This document shows, piece by piece, positions 51,201-63,200 of a DNA stretch of 64,000 nucleotides. Under the pieces are notes generated by a model, which had not been told where the DNA came from, made no database searches, and saw only the letters and a program-made list of their open reading frames with translations. Each line of letters begins with the position of its first letter. The first letter of the stretch is position 1. Source of the DNA: Nemertoderma westbladi (Eukaryota > Xenacoelomorpha > Nemertodermatida > Nemertodermatidae); the NCBI GenBank assembly GCA_032718475.1, contig JAUCBJ010004774.1:26556-90555 (forward strand). The letters are read 5' to 3'. The position numbers and the translations under genes were made by a program.

Positions 51201-54200
51201 TTCATAAAATCATGTATAGAGAGGATATTGACAATTAAAGAATTACTATTAAATAGCATCCCAGATCTGTATGCATGAGAATTACCCTAATTCTACCGCT
51301 AGCTTTCCATAATGTCACCATGGCAACAACCAAGCTAGAATTAGAAGTGAGTTAAAAGAACAATAGAAAGCTTGCCCCATTGAATAGCATAGGGAATAAA
51401 TAGCGCACTGCTAGTATCCAAGGATACATAATAAATAAAGTGACATTCTGGAAGGTACTGACTAACGGACAAATGGCCCGAATGTGTACAGTTTGTGGCA
51501 GTTGTGTTGAATTTGTGCGTTCATAGGTGAATGTTACTGCTAAAGTGTGTTTACAGTAGCTAGTCGCAATTGTGAAAGTAGCCCTAACTCTCCAGAAAGA
51601 ACCTGAAGTACATCTAAGCCTTTGGGACGGACAGTGGAGTGACTTGTGCCGGTTATCATTGTCGTTGTGTAGCTACATCGTTGGCGAAAGCACAGCGACG
51701 ACGGTACATCGGCGCTGAGGATCTTGCACTGTCCGGGGGCAAAGAGGGGTAGGCAGCGACGCCCGCTAGCCTAAAATATAAACTCATTATAATATTGATA
51801 AACTCATATAGCAGATATGACAGAGTTGATAGAAGATGATCTTGGTATCAGGGAGCGATATACTCTACCTTTACAAGCGTTTGTCGATAGCTTGATACGC
51901 GGCGACGCTGGTCCAACTACTATGGAGGATGATGGTCGTTATATCGAACCTCCAATGTCCCCGGAGCAACTTACGCGTGAATTGGATTATAGAAAGTTCA
52001 CCGCTCGCTATACGCATCGTAATGGTACGTATATGGACTTCTTAACTACTGGCCATCCTATCGATTTACACGATACGGACGATGAAGACACCGAAAGGGA
52101 AATGGTTTTATTTAAATATCATACCCAGCGGAGTCGGCACGATAAACCGAGAATAGAACACGAGAATTCTATTCGAAATCAACTCGAAAGATAGAACATG
52201 GAAGAAGGCTTGTAAAGACAAATAGAGGAGAACCACTGGAGAAGAGACATGGGTTAATGTCCAGGGTCCATAATGTGAATAGTTTTCCCCGGGGCACGGG
52301 TGCTCGCGGGCGGTCTCCTTCGGGAGGCTGTAATTTTCTCTTCCTTCATCGTTTTCCTGTAATTATTGTGATCAGTGTCACAATTAACAGGCAAGAATGA
52401 ATGATGACGTGACGGAAAACATGTCCATTGTGGTATCTTATGGATACTACCATATATCCTCCCTCCTCTTTACTTCCCTTATCCCTCTATACATCGCTAT
52501 TGAAAATACAACATACTTCGTCCCACCTTCTCTTCCCAACACGCTCGGAGCTTTGGGAGACGATCGACCGATCATTGCCGTATCGTGGTATTGATCATAC
52601 CTCCTCTTAATAAACCTCCCATCCCTTACTATTAATCTGGATGCTCATATTGGTGTCCGCACCTCCTGTCCATGTCACACTCTGTTGATATTTATGATAC
52701 CAACTTCCACCCTCTCGTTGTTGATTAGAAAATCAACCATCAATAATTTCCTTAAGTCCACAACCGTGATACAAGGACTGAAAGGACACGCGGATAGTTT
52801 GTGAACAACTGGTACCATTGTGTGTCATAAATCTAGTTGTTTACCTCCCTTAATGATTGGGGATATAAATCTTATGTAGAACAACTGAGACAAACATATC
52901 CTTGAACTGATTGTTCCCTGGGCAGAAGGCCGAGGTTTCTTCCGCACTATGTATGCCAATACACCCAGCGGCATTACTAAAGTACAACGAACCTCCATCG
53001 GACATCTTGCCTTTCAAGAATACGGATGGAATTTTAAGGTTGGAAATCCTATCAATTACCAACAAGTATATGGAGATCATTATTCTCGTTTATACTTTGA
53101 TGGACCATTGACCGCACCTGGCGCCGTGTATAGCTTTATGAGTGTTCCACTTCGTCCCTCCTTAGCTATATACACGATCTTTGAAAACGCAGCACTTGCC
53201 GGTTGGCTAGCCGATGTGTGCAGTCGTACCATACGCGCCCATCCCTTAATACTTGGAACCAAACTCGCCAAGTTAGATGAACACAATAAATTCATCCGCT
53301 TCGAATGTTTCAGGCGCTTTCTGACTCCGTTCCGTAACGTTGATAGTCAGTTCAAGGACCGCGCTCTGACCAAACTCAGCCTAAGAGACTCAGCTGCGGA
53401 GAAGCTAAACAGCGCGGGATTTGCCCTCTTTCAGGACGTTTGTATACAGAACTTACATTCATCTGTTATACAAAGACCCCGAATCCCCACGGGTTATTCT
53501 GTCGTGGAAGTTCAGACAGTGGGTCCGCTTGCGGAGACAGCCGCACCTACCTCAGCTATGCAATTGGAAGACGAACCAATCTGCTTAGAGTCTGAAGCGA
53601 TCCAGCCTACAGCGCCCCGGAGCAGCGATAACGATTACATCTTGGAGTGGTATCAAGGTCCACAATGTCTCACCGCATACGATTATCGACACGCCAACTA
53701 CGTTTCTCGAAAACGTTGTCGATTATGCGCATCGAGAGACCATTTCACCCCTATGGACTCAGACGTACCCTGCTCCTATTTCCACGAACAACCAATGATG
53801 GAGATCTATTATGCGTATTGCAGACTTAATAACTCGCATATTTTTGCAGTCTGCCCCCAATTTATGACCCAATGCCACCACTGTCAACTTAAAGGACATG
53901 CCAGTTATAATTGCCCCTTTAACCGCGATTTAGAAAGCGTAGATGAGATGATTACCCTGCGCTACATCCGAGCTTGGGAAGCGAACGCGGATTTACATTG
54001 TGAGTCCCGCCATCGCTACTACCCTGGACGCTCTTACGAGGGAGTTTACGCATTCCATCCTTATTTATTCGCGTCTGTGGAACAAAAAACACGCACACCG
54101 AGTTACGAACTAATGAAGCGTGTTGGTGAGTGTATTTCCACCAAATTTGTTCGAAAATATCTTAGGAACGTCAATCCTAACGATATTACTTCATATCATT

Positions 54201-57200
54201 TGATCAATTTCATCCGTCAAGACCCTGAGTATGGCGATTTATTTATCAACTCGCACCCTGAGTTACAGGAAGTATCTCGACGGCCCTACGAATATCGAGC
54301 CCGAGAACGCGAGCTGGAAAGAACCATTAAACCAAGGAAGTTTCTCACCACTCACGGTCCGCCTACCGCCATTGTCCAGACGACCCGTCAAGGACCCGTA
54401 GGAGCTGCTGTCCTAAGACGCGCCCTAAAGGCCGTTAGACCTCGTTCCACTGAAGTTGATATCGATCAACCAGGTACCTCGACCGGCGGATACACCGATC
54501 GTAATCCTAAACCTTCTGATGCAATTGTATTGCACCCTTCACCCAGGAGTTACAGCCCTCCTAGTAAAGTGGCTCGCCCCAAAGAGAAAAGGACTCTTGC
54601 TAGCCTCAAAAAACTGCGTAAACGCCGTCCGCGTAAGAAAGACTAACTGTTTAGAGTATTTTTATATTTTAGAAACTGTGATTTGTTATATTTTATAGAC
54701 TTAAATCCCATTTTCTGGGAGCGGTGTAAAGGCTTTTGCGGAATTAGCCGGTTATTTTCCCCGTAAAGTACTCTGTAGTTGGTTTAACAGGCATAAAAGG
54801 CCGTGTCCTTACTGTACTGGTGTTTTAGAGGACATAAAAGCCATTTCTTCTGTATGTGTACTTTAGCGGACATAATTAGCAATTCTATGATGCAATACGC
54901 CGGATCCTCTTGAAACAGTGTAGCTACCATGACGACGGCTAACAGCTGATGCTGTACACGTGGAGCTTTTTCTTTGTTCTCTGTTCCTTCTTTGTTCGGT
55001 CGACCAATCAGAGCGTTTTTTGCCTCTGCGTTAGAGATTGTATACGGAAACTCGTGGAGTTGAGTCAGTATGTGATTTTGTCCACAGCCTAGAACACCGG
55101 CTTTGGAACCTCCGTGTTTCAGTCTTTAGCCCAACATTAGTAGGCTTAATTATAGAACGTATATCTGCTATCAAACTGATCATAACATAACTTAACTTAA
55201 ACTTTGTACTGCTATTTACTGTCGGTTATTCATTATATTTGTTGATGGAATATTATATTTGGAATACTGATAAATAATCAGACACCCCAATCTTCTTGAT
55301 ATACTAAAGGTTAGAGAGACCGGTTACATATAACGATTGCGACTTACATTAAGTGGTTTGAAGTGAATCTAATGCTATTTCATAGGCCCTACATGTATTG
55401 TCTGTTGTTCTCTTTATATGTGACTAAAATTAGTGAAGGTCGGCAGATTAGTGTGCAGCATTGTGCAGTATTGTGTATGATTGTGACTGATAACAAAGCA
55501 TCTCCTAAAGAATGCGCCATATACGTGAATCTATAGCCATCCCGTTGTGTTTAGTTTAAGTCATAACTCTGTTTACATATTTAGAGCGCCACGTCCTAAA
55601 GGAACTGTTAATATTTCCCGAAAGTGAATAATATTTGTCAGAGATTATATATTACGATCAGTCGAATAATACAGTAGGCCTACACCGCAATACGGTTAGG
55701 CTTCCGAATCCAGTCTCCCGGGTATATCCAACGGGTGAATGATCGCGCATAGACTGGCTTCGGCTAATGTAGTGTATCAAATACTTGTCATAGGCTAAAG
55801 ACGATCTATCATCTAAAAGACATTCTAATTTGGCAGGTTAAACTGCTAAAGGTCTGAAAGCGCGAACACTGCATTATATAAAAAAAACGAAGAAAATAAT
55901 TGAAATAGTAATAATAATCTTTCAACATTAATTTCTTAATAAAGGTAATTTCTGAAGGGGTTTGGGAACTGAATGTTTTTCAACTGGATGTTGGCGATGT
56001 ACTAGATGTAACTCTGGTTTTACGTAGCGATAACGAAGTTGACAATAGAGAATCGACCTTCACGCAAACAATACGAGTTGTTAATTCCCGTCCACCGGAT
56101 CTAACCCTAAGGTAAATGTTATTCTACCTAACTATAATGTAAATGTTATTCTACCTAACTATTATGTAAATGTTATTCTACCTAACTATAATGTAAATGT
56201 TATTCTACCTAACTATAATGTAAATGTTATTCTACCTAACTATAATGCAAATGTTATTCTACCTAACTATAATGTAAATGTTATTCTACCTAACTATAAT
56301 GTAAATGTTATTCTACCTAACTATCTAACACGACTAACTCTACCTATCTAACACGAGTGGCAGGGATGGGGAAACCCAACCAATGGGAGGGCCGCACATG
56401 GCGGCTAAAACTGGTTAGTCAACACGTAGGTAGAACTGTGTAATAAGTTTCCATACAATTTCCATATATCTGTTACCCAATATTAATTGTGTTCAATTGT
56501 CTATTATCTACTGCGGATGTCGGACGGTTTTTGACCGTCGTCGTTGCGTGCAGTACTTTGATTGTGCTGTAATCTATTTACCGGTATTTATACACATATC
56601 AGCTATTATTAACAACGATAAAGCAATAACTCTTTTTAACTCTGTTATTCATACCGGCCTGCAGCCTTTTCAACCTTGATAGTCATCACAAGCGTGGCGA
56701 TGCGTACTACTGTATACCACGACATAGAATTACCCAGTCGGGATCCTTGCCAACTCGGATCCCGTCACAATATAAGTTATGTTCAATCGAACCGCCTTTT
56801 AGTCTTCAAATAGGTATATATCTTGATTGATTTTATCGCTATAAGATTATATTTTATTAAATTTCATCTTGAATGTGTAACATCAGTTGGAGGTAATTTG
56901 CGATTAAGATATGCTAAATAATATTTAAGTAACTTTTTTTTTGTAGATGTGTTACCAACTGCAAGGAGAAACTCAACCCAGATGGTGTTTTTATTGCGAT
57001 AGCTGAATGTGGTAATTGCGCGGATGAATATCCTGATGCCACCTACCATTGGCTGCTGGAATGCCATGGTTACAACCAGGAAAAATGCCAAACTGCGGGA
57101 AATATCGCTAATTTTCAATCCGATTTCGATGTGGCTCAAAATGACGGTTAGTTAAATTTACATTCAAAATTATGTAGGAGCCCAAAATCGCTATAAAATA

Positions 57201-60200
57201 CTTGTCAGGGCCAATTTACCGGGTACCCAGATGACATTATTTAAGTAAATACATTTATTATTATTAAGTTATATATTTATTTCAATAATATATATATTTT
57301 ATATTTAACAAGCTGGAAATACCCGAGGCTGCTTACCCGGTATTTCCCGATAATTGTATTGCTAGGCCTACCTAATGTAGAATGCAGTACCATTAATATG
57401 TACGGTAATTAAAAAAAAAAAAAAAACGGGCCGGTAACGGTTCTGCCAAAACCGACAATAACCTTTACCGGTACCGAACGTTAAATACACTTTTCGAAGT
57501 GACCTTTAATGACTGCTCGTTAAAGTTTATGCCAATTTCCAACGCAATCCCTCCACCCGTTTTGGAGGAGTTCGAGCACAACAGGGAGAGAGACAGTGAG
57601 AGAGAAATAATTTGGATTTTATAGGCATGGATGATGTAGATCTTATGACCATGAGGACAGAACGCACACCAAAGAGTATCGTTTCTAGAAAATAGCAAAA
57701 AACTGTAATTTTAATATAATATTAAGAACGAGCTATCAGATAATCAATCATAGAGGCTGACCAACACTATAAATTAACTGTCTTATTATTTAGCCGGGTG
57801 GGTTGTTTAGAACAACCCGCACAGTTTACATGACTTCGGTTTGTGTGCTGCGGGTTGTTTTACTTCTGTTATTTTGTAAACTTTAATGTTGTGTGGCTTA
57901 TTCTGGTTCTCCTATTATCACAATATCATTCTAATTATTGACCAGCATACGACTCTAGTATATTAGATATATTTATTGCTTTAGATTTATAGCTTTGATT
58001 GTAACGAGACAAAAATACAGTCAATCCCTGGTTAATTTACCTTATCCAACATGCGCAAAACACACTTTGTTATCAATTTGTTATTTATAATATACTGTAA
58101 CTCTTGACTTCTATGGGATATCCGCGGTATTTTGTGGAGCTTTTCTGTTGTATTGCTTCGGACGCTGCAATATCGTCATTCCATGATGGATTCGCATTGT
58201 CTTCCAACACAAATATAATAAACGAACCATCACTAGAAACACGGTTGTCGGTTGTCTCGGATCATCCAGAAGATATTCATGAGTCACATAATCCATTCAG
58301 CATGTTACAGAGAACTGGTATGGTGTAACGTTCTAGAATTATATTATCCCCCACACCACATATGGTAATAGGTGGCGTTAATACTATATGTTGACGGAGT
58401 ATAATATATCTTACATATCTTTGGAACTTAGGCAATATAAACTGGTAGACGCCTTATGGTTCCTTATGGACTAGTTAACACGCAAACAACATTTCAACGT
58501 ATTTTAAAAAGTATCTTATTATACTTGGGTTTGTTACCTTATGTTGACGACATCTCAGTTACATCGCTGACCTTTGATACCCATATTAAAGCTTCACATA
58601 ACGTATTTCAAAGGTTTCTGGAAGTAGGTATTAAATTAAATTATTATATTGAATACAGTATCGTTCAATGAATTTCTTTTAATATAGAACTGTAGGCCTT
58701 GCCGTTACCTTAAGTTGCTGTTTAATTTATTTACTACATCTTTTGTCTTTTTCTGAGATGTAAAACCCACCTTGGCGAATCAATATCCCGCCTCAATGTT
58801 AAATTCTCAATTTAGGGAAAGGAGCAGGTTACAGTGGCACGTTATTTTAACCAAAGCAATAACTAAACACAATAGAACAGGTTACAGTTTTATTTTTGAG
58901 AGTAATCAACTGTTATTTGCGTCGAATTTCCCCTTTCATATTCATTAATTTAATATTAATTTAATATTCAGCAATATTGAGTCTCAATATCTTCAATCAA
59001 CAATATCTCAGAGAGTTACAAGAACGCAAATCTATCTGGGGCTTACTAGACTTGACTATAACGTACCATACTGCTAAACTGCTGAATTGTTTTTAATTTA
59101 TGATTGTTTTTAATTTATATCTTATATAACGCGATATGGCAGATCAGTTTATCAAACTAAGCGAAGAAATCCAATCCATTCTCAAGTCAACAAATGGAAA
59201 GAAAAGCGCAATCACAAATGCACAGGAGCGTGCGGCTTCGGAAAGCCTATTACAGATGGTATCCTTATATACATCTGTATTGGGGAAGCTCGGGGACGCC
59301 CAAAGAGAAACAATCGAGGCCCAAACCAAGCTAATCGATCGGTTCACCCTTAATCCAAATGTAACTCCACGGAACCCACGACGCGGCATTCCTACGGCTA
59401 CCTCCGACCCAGACCCCAGCATATCCATGCCAACGCGCGTCAACGACGGACAATCAGGACCAGGACGCCACCAAGCCGCAGGTGTCGAGCCGGCGGAACT
59501 CGATCACAATACCAACACCAACCCCTGGGTAAACGTGCCACCACCCAGACGGTCACGTCCACTGCGGACTGTCGGCAGGAAATCTGGCACTGGCCTCGGC
59601 GTAGTAGCCAGGGCCACTACCTCGGACCAGCCTTCCAGACTCGCACACATCTACGTCGGGCATTTTTCCGAATCCGTAACCGCAGAAAACGTTAAAAACT
59701 ACCTGTCTCAAGAAAACCTACCCTATCGTGACGTCATCCAGGTATCGTCACCATACCCAGATTGACACACCGATTCTTCCCCTGCCGCTGCCACCAAAGC
59801 CTTCCACGTCGTGTGCGCTCAGGACGTTCGTGAAAAGTTGATAAGTCCAGACAACTGGGAAGAAGGAGTGTTAATTCGCAACTACCGGCTGAATGACGCT
59901 GAGCGCAGTGCTTTTAACCTAGGCCCGCGCCGTCCTACCGCGTTTGGGGCTAACCGCAATAACCCCCAACCATCACCGCTGTCATCAATGGGGCCTCAAT
60001 CAGTAACGGCCAACACTAACACCTGACAATCCACCGGGCCGCCGATCTCCACCGGGGCGCCGATCTCCACCGGGCCGCCAACCTGCATGGGACCGCTGAC
60101 CTCCATGGGGCCGCCGACCTCCATGGGGCCGCCGACCTCCACGGGGCCGCCGGCCTCCACGGGGCCGCCGATTAGAACACAACTAATCGCCACCCTTATG

Positions 60201-63200
60201 GAATATAGAGGGGTTGAATAACGTTCTACGACTTTCTCATAACGATTCCGTTTTCAACAGCGATATCTAAATGATGAATGAAACTCTGGCTACCGACTCG
60301 GTTAGCATTCCGGGGTTCTACATATACGAATCGCTAGCGGTTAAGCCGGGTGGTCGGGGTAGACCGTCGGGCGGTATTGTAATCGCAGTAAAGCCACACT
60401 TGAACCCTAAATTACTGGCTACACATAAATCATTCATAGTTGTCTCTACAGACCAAGCCATTTGGATATGCTGCTACTTCCCACCGAGCACAGCACTGGA
60501 AGACTTTATCGAGGAAGTTCTTTGCGTGATGTATGAAATATCGCCCAACTATATCGGTCCGATCATAATGTGTGGCGACTTCAACGCACGACAGGATATC
60601 GATGGCGATAACAAAGCAACAGCCCTTAACGAAATCATGGAAGGCGCAGGTTTATCGCTGCAGTCAAACCCACTTGTGGCAACATACATCTGCCATAATG
60701 GCAGCAGCGTCATAGATTTAGTCTACTCCAACAAAACAGCCCGCAGCGCCACCTGTCTACCGAACGGTTTAAGGAAGCACATCCCAGTCAAAACAGTTTG
60801 GGACTTCGATATATTAGACAATACACCTCCAAATCGAGAACCAAATTGGCAACGAGAACTTAAAAGCGAAGCTCTAGGAAACGACTGTCGCTTACACGAG
60901 GCAAATGCTCTCCTCCAGCAAAACAAAATTGATGAGGCTTATACGAGCCTATCTAGTGCCATCTTAGAGGCTGCGCCTCTAAAGAAGACAACAAACCGCT
61001 TCTCCAAACCGTGGTTTAACGCTCAATGCTATGCCAAACGGCGAGAAGTGCTAGCCCTGAATAACTCAGCAAAGACTGACCCTTCCATTCGACCCGCACT
61101 AAGCGTGGCCAGGCGGGAATATAAGAAGCTCCTTAACGATAAACTTAACGAGTTTACACTGCTATCCAAACCGAAACTCCTCGAAGCGGCTGAAAAACAA
61201 CCATACAAATGGTGTAGAAATAATAAAGAGCAAGGGAGCTGTCCGGTAACGAAGAAAGAAGTATGGGAAAATCATTTCAGCAGGGTCCTACAACGCGATG
61301 ATTTTGTAGAGCATTCATTAGAGCATTCAGACGTCAATATAACAGATGAAATATCGGAATCAGATATCGATGACTCCCCTCCATTCACTGAAGAAGAAGT
61401 AGAAGCAATCATTAGAGACAAACCGTCTGGCAAATCGGGAGGTCCTGACCGACTGCCATACGAGCTGTTCAAGGCCGCGTTACCACTCACCCTTCTCCTA
61501 TGGACAACGTTGTTCAACCTCTGCTTATCCACCGGCACTCTAGTGACATCTTGGAAGTCCAGCATTATGCGAGTATTGTACAAAGGCAAAGGGTCTAGGT
61601 CAGACCCAAATTGCTATAGGGGTATAGCCTTACTGTGCAATGCATTTAAGATACTAACTAGTCTCGTCGAGAAACGCCTTCGTAAACTCGTCTCACATCG
61701 GATTCCCCCAGAGCAATTTGGTTTCATGCCAGGCAGGTCCACAGCTACCCCACTCGCGCAGTTTATCAACTGTATACACAGCACTCTGTCGTCACCTAGG
61801 AAACCGCTATATGGGGTATACATAGATTTCAGTAAAGCGTTTGACAGCGTTCCACGTGCCTGGTTACTGTCTACAATACATGTTCAACATACGAGGAAAC
61901 TTACTGTGGATAATCAAGGCAATCTTGAACACGAACTACATTCAAATTTTCGACGGTTTATGTAAATCTAAAATAATACAACAAACACGAGGCGTACTTC
62001 AAGGTGACACCCTTATCCCATTGTTTTTCATCTTATACATTTTTGATATTGTAGACTTCATCAAACTTGCCACCATCCGTATCGCGGAGATTTTTGTGCT
62101 GCTGTTCGCAGACGATCTATTATTATTCTTTAGTGAATCCAGGGAAGCCGTACAGGCTGGCTTAGATGCCACAGCAACATGGGCAGCCGACAACGGACTC
62201 GAAATAAACTTCAGCAAGACAGCCGTGATGAAGATCCGCCGGGGTGGCCGATTGGCCGCCTCTGATAAATTCACATATAATGGCGATCCAGTAAATATTA
62301 CGAACTCATACAAATATCTAGGCGTAACCTTCCAGTGTACACTATCATTCACCAAACACGTAACAACTACTTTTACAAAGGCCATCACAGCAACCCACTA
62401 CATAAAGAATCCGAAATTACTTTCAGTTTCAACAGCCACCAAGTTATTCAAACTGAAAGTACTACCGATCGTTCTGTACAGCCTAAGAGAAATATAGCCT
62501 CACTTATCGCCAGCAAACCTACACACAATAGATAAAATTAAATCATCTTTCCTAAAGAAAGTTGTGGGACTCCACCAAACTACTCACAACCGCTTAGTCT
62601 TGGAAATATGCAAAGAAAACAATCTGGTAGTCGATATTGTGAAGCAACAAACCTCACAAACACACCGGAATATCTGGAGTACCTTCACTCAGTACGAAAT
62701 AAAATATCAGAAATACCACCAGAGTTCTACAATTCCATCGCATTCCGTGACAGGCGATGGACGGGCCCCAACTACAAAAACAGACACGTTGTATGCAGAT
62801 TCGCGGTGCACGGCTTCCACCACCTCATATGATGTACACAAGGATATCATGACCTCGCTGATAACTGCACCTGCCGTCTCTGCGGCGACGCCATATTGCG
62901 GTACCACTTATTAGATTGCCCGAGAAACACCAGGACTCTGTCAGATTGGGCAACAACGGGATAACAATTCCTCAGCTACACCCCCCCCCCCCCCCCCCCC
63001 CCGCTCGTTTTTAACTCATAGTTTTTAAAACCTCATCGATTTTTAAACTCTATAATAGATATATATATATACATAGTTTATTTTATACCGGCTTAATTAT
63101 AAATATACAATATTCAGCAATATAATTAAGTTCTGAACTCGCATCTATTCGGAGAAAAATAGGTCTACTTATTTGTAAAAAATTACTCATTATTAGTAGT

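Larger units (their letters stand above)
41749..55868 (+). mobile_element. Element 2: 14.1-kb BEL/Pao-related LTR element, pol-deleted
   Basis: LTRs of 1133 and 1144 bp, TG...CA ends and a 5-bp target duplication. ORFs lie on the plus strand in the same order as Element 1: a coiled-coil ORF1, a gag-protease ORF2, and a distal zinc-knuckle ORF3. Reverse transcriptase, most of RNase H and integrase are missing, so it would depend on an autonomous relative. LTRs differ by about eight substitutions and an 11-bp indel, making it older than Element 1. Confidence 0.85.
59136..63002 (+). mobile_element. Two-ORF LINE with RRM-like ORF1, lightly degraded
   Basis: ORF1 (with stops), an 18-bp repeat block, ORF2 with endonuclease and reverse transcriptase, a C-terminal CCHC motif, then a run of 22 C at 62981-63002. 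The few disabling changes (two stops in ORF1, one stop and a couple of frameshifts in ORF2) suggest a moderately young insertion. The 5' and 3' limits are approximate. Confidence 0.75.

Noticed and set aside
52397-52594. 65-codon frame with a hydrophobic segment in Element 2
   Set aside because: Short, in a pyrimidine-rich region, and without similarity to anything I recognise.
58104-58328. Possible extra polycystin-like exon ending at a GTATGG donor
   Set aside because: No acceptor gives the phase needed after exon N, and exons N and O already join in frame with a continuous REJ pattern.
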